This document shows positions 45,110 through 54,205 of a stretch of 64,000 bases of DNA, piece after piece. The notes beneath the pieces are model-generated. The model had not been told where the DNA came from, did no database searches, and saw nothing but the letters and a program-made list of their open reading frames with translations. Made by a program: the position numbers and the translations under genes. The DNA lies in assembly GCF_000960085.1 (NCBI RefSeq), contig NZ_JYGT01000004.1, positions 1 to 64,000 on the forward strand, read 5' to 3'. Position 1 is the stretch's first letter, and the number at the start of each line of letters is the position of its first letter. This stretch comes from Streptococcus infantis (lineage in GTDB: Bacteria > Bacillota > Bacilli > Lactobacillales > Streptococcaceae).

Positions 45110-45424
45110 TTAACTCAATTCAGCAACGATTGCTTTGATTTGTTCTGCAGTGTGGACACCTGCAACTTGTTTGACGACTTGTCCATCTTTCTTGAAGAGT
45201 AGAGTAGGGATAGACATGATTCCAAATGCACGAGCTGTGTTTGGATTTTCATCAACGTCCATTTTAACGATTTTCAAAACATCTTCTGAAAGTTCTTCAG
45301 ACAATTTGTCCAAGATTGGACCTTGCATACGACATGGACCACACCAAGTTGCCCAGAAGTCTACCAAGACCAATCCGTCTTTAGTTTCTTGTTCAAATGT
45401 TGCATCTGTAATTGCTTTTGCCAT
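45110..45424 (-). CDS. trxA: Thioredoxin
   Basis: A 104-residue thioredoxin with active site WCGPC (residues about 29-33), VDFWATWCGPC context and the cis-proline region MSIPTLLFKKDG. It reduces protein disulfides and donates electrons to reductases. AGGAG precedes the ATG at 45422-45424. It shares a promoter with the DUF4649 gene upstream. Confidence 0.96.
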   Translation of the reverse strand: MAKAITDATFEQETKDGLVLVDFWATWCGPCRMQGPILDKLSEELSEDVLKIVKMDVDENPNTARAFGIMSIPTLLFKKDGQVVKQVAGVHTAEQIKAIVAELS

Positions 45425-45437
45425 AGTATTTCTCCTT

Positions 45438-45659
45438 TTAGTTATATTGGCTTAAATCTTGTTTCATGAGATAGAAGAAAACATCCCCATAAGTCCCATG
45501 GTAGTCCAGAACATGACCATTGTAAGTTAGTTTTTGGACAGGGTAATAGTCTGCGACACCAATCAGGCAGGCATGTTGAGAACGTTCAAATTCTTCATAT
45601 GACTCGAAGGTCATTGTTCTCTCTTGCTTGCTGGCATCTAGATAAGTGATTTCAATCAT
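45438..45659 (-). CDS. DUF4649 family protein
   Basis: A 73-residue protein with the pattern MIEITYLDASKQERTMTF...YPVQKLTYNGHVLDYHG (in part), which I assign to DUF4649, a streptococcal family of unknown function. GGAG precedes the start. trxA follows after 13 bases, so a redox- or stress-linked role is possible but unproven. Confidence 0.75.
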   Translation of the reverse strand: MIEITYLDASKQERTMTFESYEEFERSQHACLIGVADYYPVQKLTYNGHVLDYHGTYGDVFFYLMKQDLSQYN

Positions 45660-45688
45660 AGGATTCTCCTTTGCTAAATCATGTCTTC

Positions 45689-45717
45689 ATTTTACTCCTT
45701 GGAAAAAGGAATGTCAA
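45689..45717 (-). promoter_or_regulatory. Promoter of DUF4649-trxA, TTGACA-N17-TAAAAT
   Basis: The -35 is at 45712-45717 and the -10 at 45689-45694 on the minus strand. The palindrome TTGCGCACGCAA (45727-45738) lies ten bases upstream of the -35. Confidence 0.8.
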
Positions 45718-45726
45718 GAAAATTGA

Positions 45727-45738
45727 TTGCGCACGCAA
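45727..45738. promoter_or_regulatory. Palindrome TTGCGCACGCAA downstream of marR
   Basis: It is identical to the 12-mer at 46189-46200 upstream of the MarR gene. It lies between the marR stop and the trxA-unit promoter. Confidence 0.55.
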
Positions 45739-45753
45739 GTTTTTTGAAAAACT

Positions 45754-46134
45754 TTAAGATAACCAACTTGCTTTTGTTTCAAGACTTTCTTCGACTGCTT
45801 TTTGTAGATAAGCAAGAGTGGTCTGGCCCTCCTTAGTGAGGCAGATAAAACTAGCTCGCTTGTCCTGATCGCAGCATCTCCGACTAAGTAAACCACAGTT
45901 TTTTTCTTCTAGGCGTGCCACCATCCGTGATACAGCGCTAGGGCTCAGATGAAGTTTGTCAGGCAAGTCAATCTGTCTCAAAGATTTTTCTTGAGCCTGA
46001 TTTAAAAAGTGCAAGAGATAGAATTCTTTGAGCGTTAGACTTTGGTCGCTCTGATCAGCGATCGTTTGCTCTAAAATAGCTTCTAGCTCTACTTGTCGGC
46101 GGTTGAAGTCAAACCATTTTTCTAAGTAAGTCAT
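45754..46134 (-). CDS. MarR-family transcriptional regulator
   Basis: A 126-residue winged-helix regulator with the MarR core LRQIDLPDKLHLSPSAVSRMVARLEEKNCGLLSR (in part) and the wing DQKDRASFICLT-like segment (DQDKRASFICLT). Several cysteines (about residues 79, 86, 87 and 96) could allow oxidation sensing. GGAG precedes the ATG. Two copies of a 12-bp palindrome flank the gene, suggesting control of itself and of the trxA unit. It is divergent from the LrgAB-like genes. Confidence 0.88.
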   Translation of the reverse strand: MTYLEKWFDFNRRQVELEAILEQTIADQSDQSLTLKEFYLLHFLNQAQEKSLRQIDLPDKLHLSPSAVSRMVARLEEKNCGLLSRRCCDQDKRASFICLTKEGQTTLAYLQKAVEESLETKASWLS

Positions 46135-46176
46135 ATCAATCTCCTTTCCTCTATAATAGTTGTAAATGGATTTTTA

Positions 46177-46222
46177 CATCTAAGATGCTTGCGCACGCAA
46201 TTAGTATACAACTTTTTAGATG
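46177..46222. promoter_or_regulatory. Nested inverted repeats in the marR / lrgA-like gap
   Basis: CATCTAA (46177-46183) and TTAGATG (46216-46222) enclose TTGCGCACGCAA (46189-46200). This is a likely operator for the MarR protein controlling one or both divergent units. Confidence 0.55.
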
Positions 46223-46315
46223 AGATAGCAAGAAGGAGGTTTCTTGTGTATTTCCTTGAAATTTTCTGAAAAAGGAGTAAACTGGTATGCAGAAAGTCTA
46301 TTTGTGGAGTAAACG

Positions 46316-46690
46316 ATGAAGTTATATGTTCAGTTAATGATTCTCTTTGTGATTTCGCTGATTGGTGAAGGAATCTCTAGCTTTTTCCATTTGCCTATCC
46401 CTGGAAGCATTATCGGTTTGATTATTTTATTTTTAGCCTTGCAGTTCAAGTGGTTGCGGATACGTCATGTCAACATGGTTGGGAATTTTCTCCTAGCTAA
46501 TATGACTATTCTATTTTTGCCTCCTGCAGTTGGGATTATGGAGAAATTTGATGTGATTGCTCCCTATTTATTGCCCATTGTCTTGATTGTCTTTTTTGCA
46601 GCAGTCATCAATATTATCTTGATTGCGCTGGTCGTTCAGTTTATCAAAAAGCGTTATGAAGGTGATTACGAAGAAAGAGGTGCCAAATGA
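46316..46690 (+). CDS. LrgA/CidA-family membrane protein
   Basis: A 124-residue protein with four hydrophobic helices and the family motif FFHLPIPGSIIGLIILFLAL (residues about 22-41). LrgA/CidA proteins are holin-like and are linked to autolysis control and pyruvate uptake. It overlaps the LrgB-like gene by four bases. Which of the two paralogous systems it is cannot be told from sequence. Confidence 0.88.
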   Translation: MKLYVQLMILFVISLIGEGISSFFHLPIPGSIIGLIILFLALQFKWLRIRHVNMVGNFLLANMTILFLPPAVGIMEKFDVIAPYLLPIVLIVFFAAVINIILIALVVQFIKKRYEGDYEERGAK

Positions 46691-47382
46691 GCGAATTTGT
46701 ATCCAATCCACTTTTTGGGATAGCCTTGTCAATCCTAGCTTATCTAGGAGGGATGATTATCTTTAGACGCTACCCTCATCCTCTGACAACTCCTTTGCTA
46801 CTAGCGACCTTATTTATCATTGCATTTCTGAAATTGACGGGTATTTCTTACGCTGCCTATTATCAAGGTGGGGTCTACCTCAATAACTTGATTGTTCCCT
46901 CAACAGTAGCTTTAGGAATTCCTCTTTATAAGAGTTTTCACCTCATGAAACACCATGTTAGAAGTATTCTACTCAGTAGTTTCCTTGCTGTTGTTGTAAA
47001 TACAGGTTTTACAGCTTTAGTTGCAAAATTTTTCGGTATGGATTTCTTCTTGGCGATTTCACTTTTTCCAAAGTCTGTAACGACGGCCATGGCAGTTGGA
47101 ATTACGGATAAGCTACAAGGGATAGCGACGATCACTTTGGTAGTTGTGGTAGCAACTGGCATTTTGACTAGCGTTATTGGACCAACACTTTTAAAATGGC
47201 TAAAAATAGACGACCCAGTAGCTGTTGGTCTTGCTCTTGGAGGAACTGGTCACGCAGTTGGGACTGGGACAGCTTTTCGCTATGGAGCTGTTGCGGGGGC
47301 TATGGGTGGCCTGGCTATCGGTGTCACCGGTATTCTCTATGTATTTGTCAGTCCCATCGTAGCAGGTTTGATATTGAGTTAA
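46687..47382 (+). CDS. LrgB/CidB-family membrane protein
   Basis: A 231-residue protein with about seven helices and the family motifs PLYKSFHLMKHH, FPKSVTTAMAVGI and GGTGHAVGTGTAFRYGAVAGAMGGLA (in part). It is the partner of the preceding LrgA-like protein. It ends before a bidirectional terminator. Confidence 0.92.
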   Translation: MSEFVSNPLFGIALSILAYLGGMIIFRRYPHPLTTPLLLATLFIIAFLKLTGISYAAYYQGGVYLNNLIVPSTVALGIPLYKSFHLMKHHVRSILLSSFLAVVVNTGFTALVAKFFGMDFFLAISLFPKSVTTAMAVGITDKLQGIATITLVVVVATGILTSVIGPTLLKWLKIDDPVAVGLALGGTGHAVGTGTAFRYGAVAGAMGGLAIGVTGILYVFVSPIVAGLILS

Positions 47383-47415
47383 AAAATAAGAATTTTATAT
47401 TTCTTTGTGTAAAAA

Positions 47416-47446
47416 GAAGCCCCTAGCTTTATTTGCTAGGGGCTTC
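47416..47446. terminator. Bidirectional terminator
   Basis: A perfect 12-bp stem GAAGCCCCTAGC / GCTAGGGGCTTC with a seven-base loop, between converging genes. Confidence 0.92.
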
Positions 47447-47451
47447 ATTCA

Positions 47452-48183
47452 TTATTGTAAGTTTACCTTGTTCTTTAAGATATAGTAGGTTCCGAGATAG
47501 AAGCCGACGCTAAGGATTAAGTCTTTGAAAATTTCAAAGGATAATACCCAATTGTAGTCGAAATCGATGCGAAGATTTAGGGTGATAAAACCAAGGACTA
47601 TTTGGATAGCGATGTAGGCGACAACCGCAAGAGCTGTACGGTATTCATTAAAGAGTTGACCGATAGAGATAGAAAAGTAGATACAAAGGATACTTGCAAG
47701 AGTGTTAACGATATAGGAAATCAAGGCTAACCAGAAATCATCTGTATAATTTTTTAGCATATACTCGGCAAAGTTGGATATGAAGGCGTCTGGTTGAATC
47801 ATAGCAATGATAATGTAAAGACTCAAAAGAAAGACTACTGTACTTGATAAAGACCAGACAAAAGCTCCAAGGAGTTTAGAGGAGAGAATCTGGTGCTCAG
47901 ATACTGGCAGGGTGAGGGTTAGATAGCCACGACGATCATAAACGCTTCCTTTAAATCGTTGAATAATCAAAATCAAGGTTGAGATGCCCAAAGTAATAAC
48001 CAGACCCCCAAAAACCAGAGATAGAAAGACTAACATGACAACGCCCTTGTCTTGATAATAGGTGCTTGAGAGGGTGCTGCCCTGAATTCCTATTATGACA
48101 GATAGGGAGAGTACAGCAGCATAGAGGGCTAAAAACCATTTGTTGACATTTTTAAATTCATAACGAACTAAATTCCAAAACAT
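47452..48183 (-). CDS. ABC transporter permease of the GntR-regulated operon
   Basis: A 243-residue protein with six hydrophobic helices and an ABC-2-like layout (MFWNLVRYEFKNVNKWFLALYAA opening, in part). It follows the ATPase gene by 15 bases and ends at the shared terminator. YtrA-type GntR/ATPase/permease operons respond to cell-wall-active antibiotics in several Gram-positives; the substrate here is unknown. Confidence 0.85.
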   Translation of the reverse strand: MFWNLVRYEFKNVNKWFLALYAAVLSLSVIIGIQGSTLSSTYYQDKGVVMLVFLSLVFGGLVITLGISTLILIIQRFKGSVYDRRGYLTLTLPVSEHQILSSKLLGAFVWSLSSTVVFLLSLYIIIAMIQPDAFISNFAEYMLKNYTDDFWLALISYIVNTLASILCIYFSISIGQLFNEYRTALAVVAYIAIQIVLGFITLNLRIDFDYNWVLSFEIFKDLILSVGFYLGTYYILKNKVNLQ

Positions 48184-48198
48184 AAGAATCTCCTTTAA

Positions 48199-48894
48199 CT
48201 AGGCTTTGAATTCGTGACGGAAGAGCTGGTCGATAGACTCTCCTGATTCGTAGCGAATATCATCCACATTTCCTTGACGGACGACTTTTCCATCCTTGAG
48301 GAAGACAATCTCATCCAAGATTGGTTCGATGTCTGAAATCAAGTGAGTTGAAATCAAGACAGTCGAAGTTGGAGAGTAGTTGTTGATGATGGTGTTCAAG
48401 ATATAGTCACGAGCTGCAGGATCGACACCACCGATTGGTTCATCAAGGACGTATAGACGAGCATCACGACTCATGACAAGGATCAACTGAACTTTTTCTT
48501 TATTCCCTTTTGAGAGTTTCTTGAAACGGCTATTCTCATCGATACCAAGGTCACGAAGAAGACCTTGAGCACGTTCGAGATTGAAATCTTTATAGAAGGT
48601 CTTGAAAAAGGTAAGAGCTTCTTTGACTTTCATCTGTTCGTTGAGATAGGTCGTATCAGGTAGATAAGAAACGATAGCCTTAGTTGCTGGGCTTGGTTCC
48701 ATGCCATTGATGAGGATACGCCCTTGCTCTGGTTGGAGTAAACCGTTGATTAATTTAATCAAGGTTGTCTTTCCAGAACCGTTTGGGCCAAGGAGACCCA
48801 CAATCTTTCCTGCCGGGATTTCAAGGGAAACATTTTGAAGAGCAGGGCTTGCTCCATAGAATTTTGAAACATTTTCAAACGTTAACAAGGTCAT
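48199..48894 (-). CDS. ABC transporter ATPase of the GntR-regulated operon
   Basis: A 231-residue ATPase: Walker A GPNGSGKTT (about 36-44), a degenerate signature LSKGNKEKV, Walker B LYVLDEPIGGVD and the H-loop STHL. It starts three bases after the GntR stop. The combination with a YtrA-type regulator and an ABC-2 permease marks an efflux or envelope-stress transporter. Confidence 0.93.
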   Translation of the reverse strand: MTLLTFENVSKFYGASPALQNVSLEIPAGKIVGLLGPNGSGKTTLIKLINGLLQPEQGRILINGMEPSPATKAIVSYLPDTTYLNEQMKVKEALTFFKTFYKDFNLERAQGLLRDLGIDENSRFKKLSKGNKEKVQLILVMSRDARLYVLDEPIGGVDPAARDYILNTIINNYSPTSTVLISTHLISDIEPILDEIVFLKDGKVVRQGNVDDIRYESGESIDQLFRHEFKA

Positions 48895-48897
48895 AGT

Positions 48898-49266
48898 CTA
48901 AACTCCTTCAATATAATCTCTCAAAACAGTTGGTAGTTCTTCTTTTTCATAGCCAAATTCTACCATGCCTGTCACAAATTGCTGCAACTGTTCTTCTGAT
49001 AGTTGCTTCCGGGATTGGAGGATTAAGTCCAAGTCCTCGGTGACAAAACGCCCTGCAGTCCGCTTGGTGTAAACGAAGCCTTCTCTTTCTAGATCTGATA
49101 GGGCACGTTGGATGGTATTAGGATTGACGCCAGCCTCGCTAGCCAGTTCTCTGACAGTTGGCAGTTGTTGGTTGGGTTCTAGTTTATGGGAAACGATTTG
49201 CAGTTTGATTTTATCCATTATCTGCAAATAAATGGGTTTGTTGTTATCAAATGTCCAGGACATCAC
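48898..49266 (-). CDS. GntR-family regulator, YtrA subfamily
   Basis: A 122-residue protein that is almost only the GntR winged helix (residues 8-76: PIYLQIMDKIKLQIVSHKL, TVRELASEAGVNPNTIQRAL) with a short C-terminal helix and no ligand domain, the mark of YtrA regulators. It is the first gene of the operon with the ABC ATPase and permease, which it presumably represses. GGAG precedes the ATG. Confidence 0.9.
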   Translation of the reverse strand: MMSWTFDNNKPIYLQIMDKIKLQIVSHKLEPNQQLPTVRELASEAGVNPNTIQRALSDLEREGFVYTKRTAGRFVTEDLDLILQSRKQLSEEQLQQFVTGMVEFGYEKEELPTVLRDYIEGV

Positions 49267-49404
49267 AGTCTCCTTTCTACATTTCTTTTTGTACCACTTA
49301 AATAATACAACTAAACAAAAAACTTGTCAAGCTAAAAGGAGAATTATTTTGGGAATTGTTCAAAAAATGGTATAATGAAAAGAAAACGACAAGGAGGGGA
49401 AGGC

Positions 49405-49878
49405 ATGCGTTGTCCAAAATGTGGCGCTACTAAATCAAGTGTTATCGATAGCCGTCAGGCTGAAGAAGGAAATACGATTAGAAGAAGACGTGAGTGTGAA
49501 GAATGTCAGCATCGTTTTACGACCTATGAACGTGTAGAAGAAAGAACGCTGGTTGTAGTCAAAAAGGATGGCACACGGGAGCAGTTCTCCAGAGACAAAA
49601 TCTTTAACGGGATTATTCGTTCGGCTCAAAAACGTCCGGTGTCTAGTGATGAGATTGGCATGGTGGTCAATCGTATCGAACAAAAACTCCTCAGTCGCAA
49701 TGATAATGAAATTCAAAGTGAAGATATTGGTTCGCTTGTAATGGAAGAGCTAGCAGAACTTGACGAAATCACATATGTTCGTTTCGCTAGTGTCTATCGT
49801 AGTTTTAAAGACGTGAGTGAGCTCGAGAATCTTCTCAAACAAATTACGCAATCTTCAAAGAAGAAAAAGGAAAAATAA
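49405..49878 (+). CDS. nrdR: NrdR, ribonucleotide reductase repressor
   Basis: 157 residues from ATG 49405, which follows AAGGAGGGG and gives the universal MRCPKCG start. The zinc ribbon (CPKC ... CEEC) and the NrdR-specific R-rich segment [20 protein letters not shown] precede an ATP-cone domain (about 49-139). NrdR binds NrdR boxes upstream of nrd genes when loaded with dATP. dnaB starts immediately after its stop. Confidence 0.96.
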   Translation: MRCPKCGATKSSVIDSRQAEEGNTIRRRRECEECQHRFTTYERVEERTLVVVKKDGTREQFSRDKIFNGIIRSAQKRPVSSDEIGMVVNRIEQKLLSRNDNEIQSEDIGSLVMEELAELDEITYVRFASVYRSFKDVSELENLLKQITQSSKKKKEK

Positions 49879-51048
49879 ATGAAGCCTAATGATCGTTTTT
49901 CTTTTCTAAAGAATAATCGGGTGTCGCAAGATCCCACAACTTTGGTGCAGTGCTACCTCCCGATTATCGGTCAGGATGCTCTGAGTCTTTATCTTTACAC
50001 CCTAGCCTTTTGGGATAATGGGCAAAAAGAACACCTTTTTGCAGCTATTCTCAATCATCTCAATTTTGGGATGGATAGGCTTTTAAAGGCTTTTAAAATC
50101 TTATCAGCCTTCAATTTGGTTACCCTCTATCAAAAGGGTGACGTTTATGAGCTTGCTATTCATCCAACGCTTTCTAGTTCGGATTTCTTGCGTCATACGG
50201 TTTATCGTACCTTATTGGAGAAAAAAATCGGTGAGCCAGCAGTTTCTGATTTGCGCCAAGAACAGGCAGATGGAGAGCCTTTGGCCGTTTCTTTGAGTCA
50301 GGCCTTTCCAGAGATAGAAGATATGGCTAACACTGAGGAAACACTCGGAAAAGCTAATTTTTCAAATGATTTTGATTTGGAGCATTTCCGTCAACTTATG
50401 GCTAGAGACGACCTACGTTTCCAAGATGAACAGTCAGATGTCTTAGAGCTGTTTAAAATTGCTGACGAGAAAAAATGGACCTGGTTTGAGACCTATCAAT
50501 TGGCCAAGGCGACAGCTGTTTCTCAAGTTATCTCTGTTAAGCGTATGCGTGAAAAATCAGCGCAAAAATCTGTTTCGTCGGATTTCAGTCCCCAAGAAGC
50601 GACTATTATCAGGGAAGCTAAAAGCAAAACTGCCCTACAGTTTTTAGCGGGAATCAAACAAACACGAAATGCAGGAATTATCCAAGCTGAACGCGATTTG
50701 TTAAAACAGATGGCAGACTTGGGATTGCTTGATGAGGTTATCAACATTGTTATCCTCTTGACCTTCAATAAGGTTGATTCTGCCAACCTCAATGAAAAAT
50801 ATGCCATGAAAGTGGCTAATGATTACTCTTATAACAAAGTCAGATCTGCTGAAGAAGCTGTACTTCGAATCAGAGAGAAGAATCAAAAGGGACAGGAGCA
50901 AAAAGTAGCTAAGACTAATCAAGCCAAAACCAATGTCCCAAAATGGAGTAATCCAGAATATAAAAATGAAACCAGTGAAGAAACTCGCTTGGAATTAGAA
51001 CGCAAGAAAAAAGAAATGTTAGACCGATTAGGAAAAGGAGGAGACTAG
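49879..51048 (+). CDS. dnaB: Replication initiation and membrane attachment protein DnaB
   Basis: A 389-residue Gram-positive DnaB (not the helicase). Two DnaB_2-type domains are visible (about 1-140 and 205-330, the latter with LAGIKQTRNAGIIQAERDLL), followed by a Lys/Glu-rich tail. With DnaD and DnaI it loads the replicative helicase DnaC at origins and restart sites. It has no gap to nrdR or dnaI, so the three genes are translationally coupled. Confidence 0.92.
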   Translation: MKPNDRFSFLKNNRVSQDPTTLVQCYLPIIGQDALSLYLYTLAFWDNGQKEHLFAAILNHLNFGMDRLLKAFKILSAFNLVTLYQKGDVYELAIHPTLSSSDFLRHTVYRTLLEKKIGEPAVSDLRQEQADGEPLAVSLSQAFPEIEDMANTEETLGKANFSNDFDLEHFRQLMARDDLRFQDEQSDVLELFKIADEKKWTWFETYQLAKATAVSQVISVKRMREKSAQKSVSSDFSPQEATIIREAKSKTALQFLAGIKQTRNAGIIQAERDLLKQMADLGLLDEVINIVILLTFNKVDSANLNEKYAMKVANDYSYNKVRSAEEAVLRIREKNQKGQEQKVAKTNQAKTNVPKWSNPEYKNETSEETRLELERKKKEMLDRLGKGGD

Positions 51049-51945
51049 ATGGAAAGTGTAGGAGATGTGCTTAAAGATCATCCCAGCCGTTTTCAATACC
51101 AAGACCTGGTTCAGCAGATTGTAAAAGATCCTGATGTTGCGGCTTTTATCCAGAAGGAATCTCTTAGTCAAGAGGAATTGAATCGTAGTATCTCTAAGTT
51201 TAATCAATACATCACCGAACGTGATAAGTTTCTTCGCGGAGATACCGACTATATTGCTCGAGGTTATAAGCCGATTTTAGTCATGAATCATGGTTACGCA
51301 GATGTATCCTATGAGGAAACTCCGGAACTGATTGCAGCTGAGAAGGAAGCGGCTATCAAGAATCGTCTCAGACTGATCAATCTTCCAGCTAGTCTTAAAA
51401 AAGCTAGTTTGGCTCAAGTTGATTTGGATGACTTGGGACGCATGCCAGTTTTTGAAAAGCTCTTTACTTTTGTTGAGCAATATCCAGAAGTCCGTAAAGG
51501 TCTCTATCTCTATGGAGACTTTGGAGTTGGGAAGAGCTTTATGGTGGCTGCCCTAGCCCATGATTTGTCTGAAAAACGTGGTGTTTCATCTACCCTTCTT
51601 CATTATCCAAGCTTTGTCATTGATGTCAAAAATGCTATCGGTGATGGAAATGTCAAGAGTTTGGTGGATGAAATCAAGCAGGCTGAAGTCTTGATTTTTG
51701 ATGATATTGGTGCGGAGCAATCAACGCCTTGGGTGCGTGATGAAGTCTTGCAAGTCATTCTCCAATATCGTATGCAGGAAGATTTGCCAACCTTCTTTAC
51801 CTCGAATTTCAATTTTGAAGATTTGGAAAAACATTTTGCCAAAGGCAAGAATGGAAATGATGAAACCTGGGAAGCTAGACGTGTGATGGAGCGTATCCGT
51901 TATTTAGCAGCGGAAACACGACTAGAAGGAGAAAACCGCCGATGA
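51049..51945 (+). CDS. dnaI: Primosomal protein DnaI, helicase loader
   Basis: A 298-residue AAA+ helicase loader. The N-terminal DnaI domain (about 1-95) binds the helicase; the ATPase has Walker A GDFGVGKSF, Walker B VLIFDDIGAE and sensor 1 TFFTSNF. It begins directly after dnaB, and the next gene overlaps its stop by four bases. Confidence 0.96.
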   Translation: MESVGDVLKDHPSRFQYQDLVQQIVKDPDVAAFIQKESLSQEELNRSISKFNQYITERDKFLRGDTDYIARGYKPILVMNHGYADVSYEETPELIAAEKEAAIKNRLRLINLPASLKKASLAQVDLDDLGRMPVFEKLFTFVEQYPEVRKGLYLYGDFGVGKSFMVAALAHDLSEKRGVSSTLLHYPSFVIDVKNAIGDGNVKSLVDEIKQAEVLIFDDIGAEQSTPWVRDEVLQVILQYRMQEDLPTFFTSNFNFEDLEKHFAKGKNGNDETWEARRVMERIRYLAAETRLEGENRR

Positions 51946-52655
51946 GTGAAACAATCACATTAATGAAATCTCATACTTCGGTTCGCAGATTTAAAGAAGA
52001 AGCAATCCCTCAAGAAGATTTAAATACTATTTTGTCTGCAGGACAAATGGCTTCTTCTTGGAAAAATTTCCAATCTTATTCTGTGATTGTAGTCAGAAGT
52101 CAAGGAAAGAAAGATGCCTTGTATGAGTTAGTTCCTCAGGAAGCGATTCGTCAGTCTGCTGCCTTTCTCCTCTTTGTGGGTGATTTAAATCGTGCAGAGA
52201 AAGGAGCTCGCCTCCATACAGATACTTTCCAACCTCAAGGAGTTGAAGGGCTCCTCATCACTTCAGTAGATGCTGCATTAGCTGGGCAAAACACCTTGCT
52301 TGCGGCAGAAAGCCTTGGCTATGGTGGAGTGATTATCGGTTTAGTGCGTTACAAATCTGTTGAATTAGCAGAATTGTTCAAGCTACCTGACTACACCTAT
52401 CCAGTTTTTGGGATTGCACTAGGTGTACCAAATCAACAACACGATGTAAAACCAAGATTGCCTCTCGATAATGTTGTTTTTGAGGAAGAATACCAAGAAC
52501 AAACAACTGAGGCTATTGAAGCCTATGACCGTGTGCAGACTGAATACGCAGGAGCGCGTGCGACCACCACTTGGAGTCAGCGTCTTGCGGAGCAATTCGG
52601 TCAGCCTGAACCAAGCTCAACTAGAGAAAATCTTGAACAAAAGAACTTATTGTAG
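51942..52655 (+). CDS. NADPH-dependent FMN nitroreductase (NfsA/NfrA-like)
   Basis: A 237-residue flavoprotein with the nitroreductase opening HTSVRRFKEEAIPQEDLNTIL and the NfsA-like FMN-binding pieces ASSWKNFQSY, ESLGYGGVIIG and FGIALGVPNQ. The C-terminal extension (about 190-237) belongs to the NfsA/NfrA group. It reduces nitro and quinone compounds with NAD(P)H. Overlap with dnaI is four bases; der follows 13 bases later. Confidence 0.92.
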   Translation: MSETITLMKSHTSVRRFKEEAIPQEDLNTILSAGQMASSWKNFQSYSVIVVRSQGKKDALYELVPQEAIRQSAAFLLFVGDLNRAEKGARLHTDTFQPQGVEGLLITSVDAALAGQNTLLAAESLGYGGVIIGLVRYKSVELAELFKLPDYTYPVFGIALGVPNQQHDVKPRLPLDNVVFEEEYQEQTTEAIEAYDRVQTEYAGARATTTWSQRLAEQFGQPEPSSTRENLEQKNLL

Positions 52656-52668
52656 AAAGTGAGAAAAC

Positions 52669-53979
52669 ATGGCCTTACCAACTGTTGCCATCGTAGGACG
52701 TCCCAATGTTGGGAAATCAACCCTGTTTAACCGTATTGCAGGGGAACGCATTTCAATCGTAGAAGATATCGAAGGAGTGACACGAGACCGTATCTATGCG
52801 ACTGGTGAATGGCTCAATCGTTCTTTTAGTATGATTGATACTGGAGGGATTGACGATGTCGATGCTCCGTTTATGGAACAAATCAAGCACCAGGCAGAAA
52901 TTGCCATGGAAGAGGCAGACGTCATCGTCTTTGTGGTTTCTGGTAAAGAAGGAATCACAGATGCAGACGAATACGTAGCTCGTAAACTCTATAAAACCCA
53001 TAAACCGGTCATCCTTGCAGTCAACAAGGTGGACAATCCTGAGATGCGAAATGATATCTATGATTTTTATGCACTAGGTTTGGGTGAACCGCTGCCAATT
53101 TCATCTGTTCACGGGATTGGTACAGGGGATGTGTTGGATGCTATCGTCGAAAATCTCCCACACGAAGTCGAAGATGAAAATCCAGATGTCATCAAATTCA
53201 GTTTGATTGGTCGTCCAAATGTCGGAAAATCTAGCTTGATCAATGCCATTTTGGGAGAAGACCGCGTGATTGCCAGTCCCGTAGCTGGTACAACTCGTGA
53301 TGCTATTGATACGCATTTTACAGATGCTGATGGACAAGAGTTCACCATGATTGATACAGCTGGTATGCGTAAGTCTGGTAAAGTCTATGAAAATACAGAG
53401 AAATACTCAGTTATGCGTGCCATGCGTGCTATTGACCGTTCGGATGTAGTCTTGATGGTGCTCAATGCCGAAGAAGGCATCCGTGAGTACGACAAGCGTA
53501 TCGCAGGATTTGCCCACGAAGCTGGTAAAGGGATGATCATCGTGGTCAATAAGTGGGATACGCTTGAAAAAGATAATCACACCATGAAAAACTGGGAAGA
53601 GGATATCCGTGAGCAGTTCCAATACTTGCCTTACGCACCGATTATCTTTGTGTCAGCTTTGACCAAGCAGCGTCTTCATAAATTACCAGAGATGATTAAG
53701 CAAATCAGCGAGAGCCAAAATACCCGTATCCCATCAGCTGTCTTGAATGATGTGATTATGGATGCTATTGCCATCAACCCGACACCGACAGACAAAGGGA
53801 AACGCCTCAAAATCTTCTATGCGACTCAAGTTGCAACCAAACCACCGACCTTTGTTATCTTTGTAAACGAAGAAGAACTGATGCACTTCTCTTACTTGCG
53901 TTTCTTGGAAAATCAAATCCGCAAGGCCTTTGTCTTTGAAGGAACACCAATCCATCTGATTGCAAGAAAACGGAAATAA
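52669..53979 (+). CDS. der: Ribosome assembly GTPase Der (EngA)
   Basis: A 436-residue tandem GTPase: G1 GRPNVGKST (about 10-17) with DTGG, and a second G1 GRPNVGKSS (about 182) with DTAGMR, NKWD and a C-terminal KH-like domain. It is needed for 50S subunit maturation. GTGAG precedes ATG 52669. The gene ends 35 bases before a terminator; the anti-phage insertion begins just beyond. Confidence 0.98.
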   Translation: MALPTVAIVGRPNVGKSTLFNRIAGERISIVEDIEGVTRDRIYATGEWLNRSFSMIDTGGIDDVDAPFMEQIKHQAEIAMEEADVIVFVVSGKEGITDADEYVARKLYKTHKPVILAVNKVDNPEMRNDIYDFYALGLGEPLPISSVHGIGTGDVLDAIVENLPHEVEDENPDVIKFSLIGRPNVGKSSLINAILGEDRVIASPVAGTTRDAIDTHFTDADGQEFTMIDTAGMRKSGKVYENTEKYSVMRAMRAIDRSDVVLMVLNAEEGIREYDKRIAGFAHEAGKGMIIVVNKWDTLEKDNHTMKNWEEDIREQFQYLPYAPIIFVSALTKQRLHKLPEMIKQISESQNTRIPSAVLNDVIMDAIAINPTPTDKGKRLKIFYATQVATKPPTFVIFVNEEELMHFSYLRFLENQIRKAFVFEGTPIHLIARKRK

Positions 53980-54013
53980 ACCTTGCTTATTTTCCAATAA
54001 GAATAAGTTAAAG

Positions 54014-54045
54014 AACCTGAGAACTATTTTGTCTCAGGTTTTTTT
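54014..54045 (+). terminator. der terminator
   Basis: AACCTGAGA pairs with TCTCAGGTT around an 11-base loop, followed by seven T. Confidence 0.9.
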
Positions 54046-54102
54046 GTTTATTTTGATTTTCAGAATAGGTTTGAAATGAAAAAGAATAGTTTTTGTTCGT
54101 TT

Positions 54103-54123
54103 AGGTACCAAAAGGTTACCAAA
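54103..54123 (+). repeat. Tandem AGGTaCCAAA repeats, possible integrase arm-site relic
   Basis: AGGTACCAAA is followed directly by AGGTTACCAAA, 58 bases past the der terminator. It has the style of tandem integrase arm sites at ends of streptococcal elements, but there is no integrase here. Confidence 0.35.
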
Positions 54124-54205
54124 GACATAATCTTCCACAAATAAATAATTTCAATATGCTAGCGTTAGGTAAAGTTTTAACATTGTTTTTCATCTTGGAA
54201 TCATG

